A stretch of 64,000 nucleotides of DNA from Anas platyrhynchos (Eukaryota > Chordata > Aves > Anseriformes > Anatidae), in contig NC_092602.1 in NCBI RefSeq assembly GCF_047663525.1, positions 1,185,501 through 1,249,500 of the forward strand, in the 5' to 3' direction. Below are positions 15,101 through 30,100 of the stretch, piece by piece. The first letter of the stretch is position 1. Each line of letters starts with the position of its first letter. The translations under genes were made by a program, and so were the position numbers. Under the pieces are notes generated by a model, which saw nothing but the letters and a program-made list of their open reading frames with translations, was not told the DNA's origin and ran no database searches.

Positions 15101-18100
15101 CCCGGGGCTGGGAAGACCTCCAGCTCAGAGCCTGCCAATTTACGGGGACAGAAGAGAAAGTTAAGATCATTTCTCGCTCTACAACAGCGGATGGCACAGA
15201 GGAAAAAAAATTAAAACTCATTTTGTCAACCATAGGGTTCTGTCAATCAGTTCTTTCTGCAAGTGTTTTATTTCAAGACGATAAAACAGAAATTAGAAGG
15301 AGCTTCACAGGGGGAAAACAGCAAGTTATTTACTAAACAAGGTGAAAAGCTTGTACTTGCACATACTGCAGCATGACCAGCTGCTGGCACAGCTAAAATA
15401 TGTTCTGCTCTCATCCTTCCCCAAACCCAAACCCCACTCTCTGTGTAATGGAGGAGAAGCTGGGAACGGTGCAGGTGAAGGTGCCACGTCCCACCAGCCT
15501 GCAAAGGGTCACAAGAGAAGCTCTGGCCGAGCCCAGGGCAGGACCCGAAGCTGCAGGATGCCGCGTGCCCCCCTGCCAGCCCTGCCCATCGCCTGCCGGG
15601 TCGGTGCAATGTGTCCACACCAGTCACCAAACTATAACTGGCCAGAGGTTTGCTCCAAGGGATTCCACTTTAATGACCGCAATGATCCTAAAGTGGTAGG
15701 CTGACCTAATTCCCTACGTTTGACACTTGGCAGTTACACGTGCAGCAGCTCCACCCCCCACAGCTCATCCCCAAACTGCCCCAAAAGCAGCGTTTTACAT
15801 CCCCCCCCCCCCCCAGCAGCGTAACCCACGGAGAATTTCACATACACTTTAACACGGCCGAGCCGCCGAGTAGCTTCCACATGTAAATTACAGATACTGG
15901 GATAGCAGAAAATGGCTTTTTTTTTTTTTTTTTTCTGAAGCAAACACATAATCTGGTGTTGTAGCAAACAGGATGTGGTAAGAAGAGAGGCAGCTCGAGG
16001 TGGTTACGCGCCCCGCTCCGAGCTGCGCTGTACTTCCCCATGCAGCCTCTGCTGGGGAGGAAGCAGCCGGTGCTGGGCCATTAAGCGCTGCCAGAGCCTT
16101 TTGCTGGGTGGCTCTGTTATCTCCGGGGCCTCTGACTCATTCGGCGATTCTTAGAGAGTTCAAGATCATTCTGGAGAATCGCTCCTGCACGGCCCAGCCA
16201 CCTCCCGGGGATGGGAGCGACCCCGTGGCCCTCGTGCAGAGAAAGGGGCACACGGAGGAGAGTTGGATGTGCAAATACCCTAAAGGCAGCCCCAATCCCG
16301 CAGGGGGGCTGCCACCAATTTCCCTGCCCTCCCTTTGGTGCTGGAGGGCACAGCCCAGGTTTCGGTGCCAAAGCCCCTGGGATTCCCTGGGGGGGGGTGG
16401 CAGGGAACAAGGGCACAGCTTGTACAGCAGAAGCGCGGATCCCACCAGGATTTGGGGGCTCACGAAGGATAAACGCCTGCAGCGGTAAGCCCGGCACAAG
16501 CAGGCTTGTTAGCAGCAAAGCATCCAGCAGGAACGACTCCCTGCTCGGTATCAGGCAGACTCGCACCAGACAGCTGATCAAAGCCCTGTGCTGGTTTTTT
16601 TTTTTTTTTTTTTTTTTTACATCCGAAAGGCCACTGAAAAACCAGAACAAACAAGGAACTGGAGCCGTCAGAACGAACTGTGGTCTGGAAAAAAAACACA
16701 GCAGTCCTCACCCACGTCGCACTCGCCAAAGAAAAAACGAGGTAGCTTGATGAAGTTTTGTATTTAGTTTATGATAAATGCTGCAGTGGGGCCAGCAGGA
16801 CGGCTGCGGCTCGAGGGGAGATCTCAGCCCCCACCTGCCCCTATGGGTCCGGCAGGAGCCGAGCCCCCTGCACGTCCCCACCACGAAGAGACAGCAGCAA
16901 GAGGGAAAAGGTGATTAGACTTTTAATTACCACACCGTATTGATTCTCGCAGCATTTTGCATAATGCCTGCCTAAAATTGAAGGTACTTTACCACAAGCA
17001 ATTATGCTAATGTCTGGAAACAGAACCAATTTAATGGCAAAGAACAAGCTAGAAAACGCAATAAAATTTAAATGAACAACCACAGCAAGGAAATACAATA
17101 TTTTCAAGTGCAAAGCAAAGTCTTCTGTTAAAAACAGTCAAATGTTATCTTTTTTCTTCCCTCCTAAATCCTTCCTCAGAAGAAGCCAGCTTCAGAAGGG
17201 ACCCGGGCTGCAGCCCAGCGAGCACAGCAAACCTCCCCGTGTCCGGGCAATGGAGCGTGAGGACAAGGAGAGAGGGGAAAAGCTCTCTGCACATCTGGTG
17301 CCCCAGGATCTGGGAAAAAACAAACCCAGTAATGAAACCCTCGGCTCTACAATTCTAGGCTTGATAGCTACCAAAGTAGGGAAAATAAGCAGATAAAATC
17401 TTTCATTTCTTCCAGAGTCTCTGTAATTGCTGTAACTTATCAGAGTAACTGCCAGTCTTCACTGTTCTTTGGAACCAACTATTAATGAAAAGTATTCAAT
17501 TACATAAATACAAATGTGTGTTACATATAAGCTGTTCCATCCAACTTCACTTTTTATTTTCAAAAAGACTTCTTCATTTCATTGCCACCGCACAGAAACA
17601 AACAGCTCAAGTCAACCTTTATGTGGTTGCTTAAAATTCCACTTATTTTGCAACTGCTGTGCTACAGCAATACATCAGTGATTCAGCACAGACCGCTAAA
17701 CTGAAGTGCGTGCTGAAAGATGTCAGCGCAAGCAAACAAGATATCTACATATGTACAATACAGAACCTGTGGCCAGAACAAGAAGTCAGTTTTTAGGCAC
17801 AAAGACACAGACTACCCTTCAATTACTGTAATATGCTGGAAAGCTTCATGAGATTTTTATGTACGCGTACTTCAGACCCAAGCTTCCACACCCATCTATG
17901 TAAAAAGCTGTGAAACTATCAATGACAAGCTACGAAACCATAAAAGAAGAGCATTGACTTTACTTTGGCAATACTCTAATCTCGTTCCACAACACTCTCA
18001 TACCTACCCAGCCACACATCTCCAGCTGGCCGAGTCCTCGACATTTCTGCTTCTGCCAGAAATAGAGACTGGCCCAAAGGGCACCGGCTGCCCTAGGAGC

Positions 18101-21100
18101 AGCGACACCCTGCTCTTGGGCGTTTGCTTCCACTGCTCGTTACGGTCTCGGTGTCCTTCAGACCGAAGTAGATCCACTGACCTCCTCGAGTCTTTCCAGC
18201 CTGTTTTATGATTTTGTCCCCATTTCTCAAGACAAGAGCTGGTGTACTGTCCTAGCAGAAGTATGGCAACCCACTCCTAAAATCCACTGGACAAAGATTT
18301 CACAAGCCCCTCACAAAATCCCTTCCACTGCTTTACTGCCCATCCCATTATTCAAATACTAAATATTAAGAAAATTATATATATTTTTTTTAATTACAGG
18401 CAAAACCTCTGGAAAACAGTCTAACCCCACCATTTCTGCAACAACTTTTCTGGTGTTTATGACTGTTCGGCCTCACTTCTCTCTTTCATAGCCTACATAA
18501 TGCCCTATTTCAGTACTTCCTTGTGGGTCGCGCCTCGCAGATGCTAAGTAAGGTCTGCTCGCTGCCGCTGCTCTGTGCTGGACTCTTTCCAGCAGGTCCA
18601 TGTACGTTCTGTAGCCTGGTGCCAGGACTGGCCACAGCCTTCTGCCAAGGAGGATTACTTTACATGCCTCATGGGCTGCAATCCTGGTTTTATATTTAGT
18701 TGTGTGATCGAGCTGAGACGTCACAGCTTACTGTAACAGCCCGGCCTGGTAGAAATGCCAGCCCCATCAGTGGTTTTCCACCCTGCGTTCGTGTCTTTGC
18801 TCCTGCACAGGTGGAGAGCAGTACCTCTAGTTCGTGGAGATCTTTTGTAGCCCTGTCCTGGTCCTCAGTGTGGTCTCAGTCCTTCTCAGCGTGCAAACTG
18901 AACACGGAGGCTCCTCACCCCGGCACTGCCCTGTTAACTACGGCACTGTGCAGAAGCTGATCCCTGGCGCTGGGCACTGCTGTGTGAACTCACTGGATCC
19001 AGCCCCCCGTCCTCACCCCAAACCACTGGAACTGTTCCTCGGGCCAGCTCTCCCAGCAGCTGTGCCCCACACGCAGCAGTTTCACCCAGGCTCCCCTTCC
19101 CTGCTGCCAGCAAGAGCACACGTCAGCCAGGCAGGACAACACGCGGGGTATTTCTGCACAGCCGCTCCCTGACCAGCAAGGCTTATTACCCTGTAAAAAA
19201 AAGTCAAACTGATGTGACACATTATATTGTTGACAAGCCCATACCAAGTAATATAATTTTCTCCTACATGTTTCCAAGTAATTCGATTATTTTTCCAGTA
19301 GTTTTCCAGAACATGAAGTTAAGTTGACAAATTGCCTTGCTTCACCTTCTACCCTTTCGCAACATTTCATTCTCCTGAAGGCCTCTGCTTTACCCAGTCC
19401 TGTCCATATTCCTGTGTTCTTCGGATCACCTACCATACAAATTTTCTGCAGCCTTTACAGAGAAGTGGCAGACAAGTCAACCTTAAAATTTTACAGGAGG
19501 AGCACTTGAAACACGACTTACCAATTTTCTGGTGAAAGATCTTGTCAAAGGTTAATTCACCCCTTTCCTCGAGGTACTTCTGCATAACACTGCGGATGCT
19601 GAAAGGAAAAAAATAAAATAAAGTTGCTTGAAACTGCTTCTTTCAAACGCAACAGTTAACATTCTCTGGGAAAAGGGATCACTGCAAGGAAATGCCCACG
19701 TAGGAGACCCACACCAAAAGCCGTGCCGCTGCCTGGACTGAGTTCACCGCTGCCAACGATTTTATGACAATTCAACCTTTGCCTACAAATACCTTTCCAA
19801 ACATCACTTTGCTAGCCTGAAATTAGAAATGGATTCTCAATACTATGATTTTCTTAATTTTTTTTAAAGGTTCTTGAAGTTTGAGGTACGCACACAGAAA
19901 AGCACTTTGCGCCCGCTGTAAATATTCGCACCAGCACTTATTGATTGCCAAAGGGACACAGCCTACATCACGCAGCGTGGTGTTCCTGGAATCCCAATTC
20001 AGCAATCTATATTACTTCAGAAGGTTTGAAAACACCACAAGTGACCGCAAACTGGACGAAAACAGCCATCAGAGGCTGCACGTAGTTCCTGTGCCACGTG
20101 CCACCACACCAGTGGGAGCACAGCGCTGAGGAGCGTTCCCTGTCCTTCCCTGGGTTTGCTTTTATCCCGGTGAGGAACCTGTGGCCAAATGGGATGGGAG
20201 CACGGGACTGCCCCGGGGCTGGAGCACCAAAGCTGGCTGATTTGCCTCAAAAAGCGCGAGGTGAGCCCGGGGATGTGGCATGCAGAAGGCAGGGGCTCGC
20301 TGCACGGCCCGGGGACCTGCTGGGCACCGCTTCCCCTTGGTTCTCGCACCAAGTTTTGGCTTGCACCACGTAAAATGAATGTTCAAGTCAATCGAATCCG
20401 CATCAGGCCGTTAACGCTGCTATTGCCATCTATCATTTAGAAAATTAGCCAACAGGCTCCATTAGGGCCCCAGCTTGGCTGCAGTGCACTTAACATCTAC
20501 TTTGCCTAATTTATAATGTCACCATCACTCATTTAAACCACATTAAAGATGATTTTCTTTATTTGTCAAGAAACGTCAATATTCATTTTAATATAATGGC
20601 CATAAAAATTTCATACGGGCAACGATACAGGTACATAAATCCTAAAATCAATGCAGCACAGCAGCACTGTGTCTTGATAAAACAACTGCAGTGTGACAGC
20701 ACTCAGCCAAAAGTACCCAACATTTCTGTTCCCCATTTTAAATTTGATATTTTCATTTATACTTGGTATTTGTATAAAACTAACCACCAATAGCCTGCAC
20801 AACGTGCTCGTGCCCTAAATAACGTTATCAAAATCACTCCCATTTCTACAAAAGTCAGGCTGAGCACCCACTCCTTGTGAAATGCAGATCCTGAAACTGA
20901 CCGAGGGCCAGCAAAAGCCTCCAGTAAAAGGCAATGAACTCCGAGACCCTAGACCCCAGCCTAGGAAATTATTCTAATAGTTCTCGTGCATACCTCGAAG
21001 CCCCACATGAAACACAGGCCCATGAGCACCCCGACCCCAGAGGCTGACCTCCACACCACGCTAACCAAGGACTGGGAGGGTTAAGCCCCTTTCATCGGCT

Positions 21101-24100
21101 CTGAGATTATAAATTACCCAGCGAGGGACTCCCTACCTTTCTTATTTGTTCAGAAAAAAACCTAGGACTGCTTTCTGAGTATTTTTACAACGTATAGAAA
21201 ATACCGACTTCAAGTGAACCCCATTCCATGCTCAGAAAAAACAAGGTAGTGAAAGAAAACGTATAATTGGCAGAACTACGGCGTTTGCCTGTTCCATAGG
21301 TCAATTTTTGGAACACAGGTCCCAGCTGAGGATATTTATATGGACAACCATAAACCTGCCATCCCAGCCCGCCCGGCCCCAGCTGCAGCCCCAGGCGCCT
21401 CTCTCAGCACAGTGCCCCTGTTCCCAGCTGATCGCCAGACCGTCCCTAACAGATTGAGCCCTTCCCATAACAAGGGCATCGGGGAGGCTTTCCTCCAGCA
21501 CAACAAGCGCACGGTGAGAGATCACACCAGCATAGCTGAGTCTAGACAGCGTGAGTGAAGTGTCCGGGAAAACAGCGCGGAACGAGCAAAGCGCTCCAGC
21601 ACCTCTCCTTCTCTCCTTTGCCGTGCCGTGCTTCTGCTCTGATGGGTGTCACGGCAAAGGAACACGACGTTTCCTCAACTAAAAAATCGGAACAGATCTG
21701 TAAAGCGCTCGCAGGCTGCAGGAGCCCGCGCCGCATTTCAGCTTCTAAACACCAGACGCTCACCCCCTCAGAAGCATTCCTCCCTCTCCATATGCATAAA
21801 TATGAATAAATTACATGGAATTGATTACGATGATCCAAAACAATGACCTTCTAATTCTCTCGCAGAAATTCAAAGTAAAAATTTTAACGAGGTCAAGAGA
21901 AATGAAGCAGAGCCCGTACATCCTTCGGAGGGATGGAAAGTTTTAAAATAGAGCCGAGCCCACTCCACAGACAGGAAGGAAGGTGAAGGTTCCTTCTCTG
22001 CATTGCGTATTGACCCCTTAGTTGCCCTACGGGTAAACAAGCTGGGATTGAAAGCCGCATTTTGCAGAAAAGCAGCCATTTCTAAAAGGCTTTCCAGATC
22101 CAAATGTGCTTTCAGCGCAAGCAGAGCACTCATGCCACAAGTCGACCTTCTTCAGCTCATCCCAATACTCAAACTAAGCAGAAACAAAAGCTGGCTAAAA
22201 ATGAAATCCAGGGAGACTCCAAAAAACAAAAGCATATCCGACTCTACTGGAGAAAACCCTTTGGTCCATATATACATATATAATTCATTTATTTTCATAG
22301 AGGAAGAAAACAACACAACAAAAAAAAAATCAGGACTGCTCAGTTTGCTGTCCACATGCCACAAGAAAGCTGGAATAACAGGACAAGTACGGGGGGAAAT
22401 TGAAAGATGGGCTTGAAGCGCAGTGAGAAATGCCACCCTGGACACCTCAGCCCCAGCACCAGGACCCGGCACCGCAGCTTCTGTGCCAAACTGTGCGCCT
22501 GGGGCACAACCTGCCCTGCCCCACGGCACGCAGCCCGAGGAGCCACACCAGGGCCTAGCATGAGATAGCACGGGGTGGGGAGGACATCTGGGGAGGGTTT
22601 TTTTTAATTATTATAAATCCATTTTTCATCTTGATTGCTGGCAATGCAAATGGTCCCATGTGTGCCGGTGGGCGTTCCGCAGCAGGACCGCGTGCTCGCG
22701 GCAGAAAGCTGCGCTCACAGAGGGGCACGCAGACAGCCCGCTTGGTTCTGCACAGCGCCCCAGGGAGCAGTGGCTGCCCAGAGGCAGGCGGTACGATGGC
22801 CATCTGCAGCTGACCAAGCTGCAAGCTCGGTGAGCAGAACAGGTCAGCCTAACCCAGCTGCTCCCTGGCCTCCCGGGCAAGGCACGAGCTGAGGAACCCG
22901 GTGCGAGGAGCCCCAGGAGGCACCCAGGAGCCCTGGCACCATGGCCAGCATCCCGGCTTGATCAAAGACATCCACCAAAAGGCAATCTCTGCCGTTCAAA
23001 TATCTTCTATAATTAAAGAGCTCTCGCTGCCTATAGGCTGGCGGGGTGGCGAGCTGAACGGGTGCGCACAAAGCGCGGCGCCAGGGCAGCGGCACGGCAC
23101 AGAACGCCCGCTGGGAAACACACCTGGAAAACTCAACAGAACAAAAAAAAAAAAAAAAAGAATGATGTGCTTTTTAACACAGAAAAGCCAGCATCTGCCC
23201 AGCCCCAAGGGCAATGAGCAGAGCCCCGCAGCAGGGCCAGCCAGCCGGGGGCACGACCGCCACGGGTGTGGGCGTAGGCAGAAACTGGAAGCTCCAGAGC
23301 AGAGTAAAATAAACAGCATTCACTTTGATATTTCCTAAAAGTTCTGCTATTAATTTCAAAGCTGCATGGAGTCTGTCCCCGCAGGTTTGTCGCACTAAAT
23401 TATGCAGGAGTTCTTCTGAAAGCATCTCGCGCCTCGGAAATGGAAAGGGTGAAGAAGGATGCGGTGGTATGTACACACAGGCACACTCCTTCTGTTGGAA
23501 CTAGATCAAGAAGCTACTTACTGTTGACCTTCTTACTACTGTGTCTTGCAGGAGCTTTTAATTATTTATCATAAAAGCACATTATTTTTTCTTGCAAATC
23601 AATAAGAGTTCAGATCGGTGGGATGTTATCCAGTGCAGAGATGCCCACACCAGAGCTTGAAAAATAATAAAAAAAATTCCGCCTTACTGCAAGCATTAAA
23701 GAATCAAACCGACATTAAGAATGCAGTTATACTCCCTAATACATTCACTTATAAGGTGAAACAGAAAAAGGAGAACAAGAAACCAAAACAAGATGAAATG
23801 GCAGCTCTACAGGGACTGCCCTGTGGAGAGCACAGCTCAGTGCTGAACTCTGCCAACATTTCCTGTATCATCTCGGGCAAGTCGTAAACATCATCTGCCT
23901 CACTTCCCCAGCCCGTCAAACGAAGCAGTGTTTCCTTTGCTCCTCTCTTTGCCAGTGCAGAGCGTGCACTCCTCAGGGCAGGTATCATCCCTCGGACAGG
24001 TACCCCGGCACACCGAGCTCCTGGCACACCAAGCAGTGCCCAAACACTACTAAATGCTGCAGGAAAAGCGCTCGGTACTCAGCAGCTGAGCTCCCACTGC

Positions 24101-27100
24101 CATCACCAACCTGCTGCACGCTCCCTTAGCACCCTCCTGCTCCCCTTCCAGCTCCTCACGATGCCCCCGAGCCCACCCTAGAGCCAGGCTTGCTCAGACC
24201 TCACTGCAGGTGAGAAGAAAGTCTGGAAGCCCCAATTGTAACAAATCATTAGAGGACCACGAAGACGTTTTTGGACAACAATGAAATAACACGGAAAATA
24301 TACGTTCCTTTCATTCCTCCCCTTCCTAGCATCCACTGCTACAATAACCCTGGCAGCAACGCAACATCCAATTGACTTAATTATTCTAACAGAGAAATCA
24401 AAGTGATCATTGGTACTAAATTAATTAGCGCACATGCTCGTCCCATTCTTCATCTCCTCCGCTGACGAGCAGAGCAGCAAGGAGCGAAAGGAAAGCCTCT
24501 CCCCATGCACCCACCGCCCCAGACGTGGCACGGGGCTAGTGCTGGGCTCTGCCTGTTGCTGCCCCCCTGGCAGCCGCTCCCCCCCCATTTCCCATCCCTG
24601 CGAGGTCCACGCTAAGCAGCTCCTGAATCACTGCGCACCACGGCTCTTACAATTGTCAGGGGTGATTAACAACACTTCCTACCCAAGGAGCCTGTTTGCA
24701 GGGGAAGGGATTAGAGCACAGAACATTCTGCCACCACCCCTCCCCAGTGCGTGCATCTCATCCAAGAGCCGAGGCAGCCTCACTTATGCAAATGGTATTA
24801 ATGGAGAAAGTTTACAACCAGGGAGCCAAGAGCGAGAGCTGCGTAGCTCTGATTTCAAATTACACACTCGTGTTCCTTGAGGATCATCTGCATTATCACT
24901 GCTGAAATCTGAAACTAATATAAAAGCTTCTAAGCACATGCATTTTTCAGGAATAATTACACTGAATTGTAATGTCAAGGACTTGCCCTTCCACCAGAAC
25001 GCTGCTACTGAGAGACTGCGAGAGAAAGAGACTGGAATGGAATCACATCCCGCTCCGACAGCAATTAAGCCATTTGTCAATCACAATGTTTGGCTTTTTT
25101 CAAAAACAAATACAAAAATATTCATGTGCCAATTTTTTAAAAAAAAACTTTTCCATGCCTATAAAATGTTTTAAATTTTCTTTAGAAGTAGCATTCAAGC
25201 ATAAAGATTGACTGACCTACCTGAACTACAGCTCTCGCTGGCTGAAACACGCTGCACCTGACGGATTTATTTATTTATCAGCTCAGGACGTGATTTTAGT
25301 GACTTAAATGTTTATCTGTGCACCCAAAATTCACCCTGAAGCTGCCAAAATTGACCCAAAGATGCCAACCCGAAGGCCTTGAACTATGATCATGCCAGAG
25401 TCAGCACGGACAACGTGAAGCAATGACAGAAGGGCACGAGGTCAGTATGGACAACTGGTTTTTCTGTAATAAGTGCATTTAAAAAATTCAGCACTGTGAG
25501 ACTCATCAAAGGTGAAGAGGTCAAGGTATTTCTGGTGCGAGAACCAGATCTTTCAAGAACTTTTTAAAACCAGGTAAAACTAAAAGAAATGCTCCTGCAT
25601 TTCTTCTCCCCCAGAGGAAACAATCCCCTTTAAACCAGCAGGCACCGCTCCACAGCCCTGCATCCCAAGCAGCACAGCAAAACAGAACAAAAAGGTGTTA
25701 AATTGTCTTCACTGAGTTCTTGCACTTCGTCATGTGTCTGAAGCTCACAGTTATTCTTAGGCTGCAAAAGTAAGGGAGATGCAAGGGAAGGAGCCACGTT
25801 AAAAGTGATCATTGGAACTAAGAAAGGAGACTGGAAAAAGCTGGGGTGACAGCACGGGGACGGAGAGGTGCAGGAGCAGCTCGGTAAGAACACAACCAGA
25901 GTCTGAAGGAGAAGACGTGGGGAAGCCAAGCTGGGATTTAAGAAAACAGCAGGCATAAGAAGGCTCAGAAAGGAAAGTCACCTCCCCAGCATGAACTCGG
26001 ACAGCCTGATAATCCACCGAGGGCTGGGAACCAAAACCAGCAAAGCCAGAGCGCTGAGCAGGGGGGCACAGCAGCAGGAACAGCAGGAGAGAGCCGCAGG
26101 CTGAGGTAGCAGCTCCTGGAGGGGAACCAGCAGCACTCACCCCGCACAGCACCACTGAGCCCCGTGGCCAGGCACCCGGCCCCTTCCCATCCTTTCCAAC
26201 AGGACACAACACACTGGGAGGGCAAATTCCTGCACGCAGGAACAGACACGGGGCTCTGCATGGAAGCAGCTTCCCCTAACGCTCTCAGAATTTATTTATT
26301 TCTGCAAGGTGTGTTTGTATGGGTGGTTATTTGGTTCGGAACAATTTCCTCAGAGAAACACGTGGGCATGGGGTGAAGCTCTTCACGTGGAAAGCAGCTG
26401 TGTTTTGGAAGGCTGGAGGCTGCTGCTGTTACGTCAATTTAATTCAGCTAAATTATGTGATTCGGTTAATGCACCTGACAGGTTCTGATAGGCTTTTTTC
26501 TAATTTTATTAATCACCCAGAAAACATTATTATTGATAAGAAGCTTAATCCAGCCCATTCCACATGACTTCACCAGAACAGAAGCTACGTTAGGGCCGCA
26601 CACGTTCACGTCCTGATGCCAACGTCCCAGCATTTCGCTGAAAGCACCCCAGGGAAAGGGCCCAGCACAGCACCTACGGGGCAGCAGGACCCACAGCCAG
26701 CCCTCCGCTCATCCCTTGGGTTTCAGGGAGCAGGAGGCTCTGATCTCCTCCCACCTTGCCCTCGTTTACCTTGTTTCTTAATTAAAGCACCGATACCCGA
26801 GGGAGGGTCTTTAATTGCAGCAGCCCTGCAGGGGACGCAGCCAGAACAGCTCCGGGCAGGTCCCTGCGCTGAGCCCACCGGGGCCCCCCTGTCTGCCTGA
26901 GCCTTGTGAAACCAGCCTGCAGCTCCTGTACCTGCTGCATGGGCTCTGTGCGAGCACAGGTCCAAAAATGCCGTCTTTTCACTGCCTTCCCCACCGAGCT
27001 TCTTCTGACAACAAAGTTCGGAGGTCGAATTTCTGAGCAAAACAGTTTTTAGCTGCCCTCACCCTGCGCAGGACTGCGTATTCCACAACAAACACACATT

Positions 27101-30100
27101 CAGCCTTTCTCATAACGCCACCTCAGCACAGCCCCAGATTTCCCCCTCCTCAAACAGTCACCTATGAATATTCAAGCACGCCTTTTCGCCCAAGCAGAAC
27201 ACAGATTCCAGGACAGAAGATAAGCTCCAGCCTATTTCATCATTTCTGGCTATGTAAACTAGCCTTTCAAATACATCCATTACCGTGAATTGCACTAGAA
27301 TAAATGCAAAATGGCTCTCTCCATCGTAACCAGCAATAGTAAGTCAATGCTTTAAGAAAATAAGGAGATAAAGAACAGCGGGATAATCCAGGATACAACA
27401 CAAGCCTAAGGGGCAAGCGCCGTGCACGCACTGCTCTCTGAAATCCTGCTGGACCGCGCGGGCACCTGGGGGCTGGGGCAGGACAGGCACGCACGAGTAC
27501 CTCAAAAGCAACAGGTATTTTTAGCACCTAAAAGCCGAGCAGATGCTCTGCTGTCCTACTGAGATCAGACACTCGCCATCCCAGAAATATCGTGCTCCGA
27601 CCGAGCATGGGATGCTCCGACCTTGGCACGTACAAACCCACAGCACTCCTCCCGGGTCCACGCTCACGCTGGGACCACCTCCGACACCCATCCTCACTCC
27701 CCAAACGCTCCCCTGCCACACACCTCGTATTCAGGTATCAGCTCTGAGCCATCTTTACTTCCTTTGTGCCTTGCTCAAACGTTCAGTTCAAATGGTGGGG
27801 TACAGCACAGCTGCTAAACATTAAACTGCTTTACAGCTGGAATATAAAACCATTTAGTTCAAATCCCTGTTCCTCTACAGTTTCACAAATTACACCTCAA
27901 TGAGGCTACTTTGAGCAGTTTACGTGTCCTGCATGCCCTTTTAGTTTCTTATTTCAGCTTCAAATTTTTCAATTACATGTTTAGGAAGTATTGGAAACGG
28001 TGTAACGATACCAAGCAACAACCTTGCTGAACAATAAAATGAATAAATAAATAAATAATGCAGGCAACAAGCAAGAGCCTGAGCTGTTTTGAAATTTTAG
28101 AGAACCAAGCTTCAGAAGCGCTGGTGAAATGAATCACAGCCATCGCCGCTACGAGCAGATGGAGCGAGCCTCGGCGCAGCACCACCGCCTCGCGCAGCCC
28201 CAGTCACCGTGGCACAAAGTCATCCCAAATCCACCACCAGGTTCAGCAGCAGCGTTTCTGTGCACAGACCAAACGCAGGAGCCTTTGCAAAGCCTGGGCC
28301 CTGTGAGAACAGGAAAGCAGCACTTCTGGAGGCTGCGCTCACACGGCCAGGGGGACACCCGGCACTTCCTGGCAGCGCCGCGGCTCTGCACAACCCGCGT
28401 GCCAGGCAGGGTTTGTCTGGCATCAGCAGCACCCAGGGCAGGCTGTCAGCCCCCCGCGTGGCACGGCACAACGAGGAGGTAACACGCCTGCCATCCTCCT
28501 GGCTGAGAGAACGCAAACGGATGGAGAAAGGCAGACGGAAACAACACCGGTGCGACACCAACACGCCAGATTAATCACAGTTGGGTTTCATCAACTTCAC
28601 AGCACATGAGTGTTTTCGTGAGGGATGCAGGGGAGAAGTTTGGCAGGCCTGACACAAATGGGCAGCGTGGACCACAGCAGGAGCAAGGGGAGGGGGCAGC
28701 ACCCGGCCGCTGCAGCCCTCGGACCCCCTGGTGGGGAGCTGGAGACGCCGGGTGATCCAGGCGCTACCTGCAGAGCCCCAGCACCCAACGCACGCAGCTG
28801 GTGCTTGAAGCGCCACAAAGCAGCACCTAAAAAGATGCAAACAAAGGGATGAGACGAGCGTAGTAGCAACAAATGCGAAAATTACATGAACAATTGTCAG
28901 GAAAATTTTCCCAGAGACAGCACTCCAAATGAATAAGCATAACAAGAAGGCGTCAGACACAGCCGGGGAAAATAACGTCAAAGTAACCGAGACTGACAGC
29001 GGGGAGACAGAGAGGAGCTCCAGCCTCTGACTTGGAGATGCTGCAGAAGTTTGAGGAGGCCCAAGAAAACGCTGAAGGACACATCAAGGAAGCAACTGAA
29101 ATCCAGAGAAAGACGATGGCAACGCCAGGAGAAGAACACTGGGAGAGCAGCAGCAGTACAGGGCCGAGCGACGACAACGCACTCCTAGTGGGAAGGCACC
29201 GCTTGGGTTTTGGTAACGCTCAGCACTGCAACAGGAAGAAAGCAAATCACAAACAGCTCAGCGTGGAATTGGAAAAGGAAAAACAACCCCTGAGCATTCA
29301 ATAAACCTCCACAACAAGGTAGTTGGCATAACACTAGGTAAGAAAGCAAAGAGCACAGGGGTCCCATTCTTTGGTGCGGAAAATACCTCTAGAGATAAAC
29401 CGAAGATGGGACGGTAATGAGGAAAAATATCACAGCTAGAAGCGTGACTTCAGAGAAGGAAGCATCTGCAACGTGTTTTTTTTTTCTCCTTTTCCCAGAG
29501 GGGCAGGATTCAGAGGAAGGTAGGAGACCAAATAAGAGATCCGTGAGAAAAATAAGAATTCACGGGAAGGAGCGGTAATTACCGAAGCAGCAGGTTAGGA
29601 GAGGAGAGACGAGATGAGAAACATCTACAACACAGCGAGACAAGTGGGAGAGAAGCCTGGAGAGATGCATGGTCTGTTTTGTTACCATGCCCTTGGTATT
29701 TGTACACCGAAAGCACCCGAAGCTCAAGTGACGTTTATAGCGAGGAAGCTTTTAACGTTAACTATCTAATTTCCTGGACTATTTTTCTCTACCTCCCCAT
29801 ATGCAAATCCTTTTTTCAGAACAAAGAAGCCATTGGCAAATAAGAAGAGCTATTAAAGTCTTCTTCCACACCCTTTGACCAAAATAAGGGAAAACGAAAA
29901 CGTACACTGAAAAGGGAAAGAGTTCAGGAGGCTGCTGAAGAACCTAAAAAATAAGAGCGCAGTTCATGGGCTCCTTTCCTCCCGAACCTAAAATGTTTGA
30001 CAGCAACTCTGCAGAGAAAGATTAAAGCTTGATATTTGCTTGCGTTTCAGCATCTATGTCCTCTTTCTCATTTTAGGTCCTGTTGCTGCAGGTCACTCTG

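Larger units (their letters stand above)
4499..19521 (-). other. GRK3: GRK3 intron 2 (about 15 kb)
   Basis: This intron is mostly AT-rich non-coding sequence with a (GGGAT)n array near 7.4 kb, a CR1 remnant near 18.6 kb and T or C homopolymers at about 14779-14797, 15801-15814, 15918-15934 and 16596-16618. I found no coding exon between the two flanking GRK3 exons, whose phases match each other. Open frames here are short and lack similarity I recognise. Confidence 0.85.

Noticed and set aside
27850-27870. tRNA B-box-like AGTTCAAATCCC
   Set aside because: No matching A box, acceptor stem or cloverleaf can be drawn around it.
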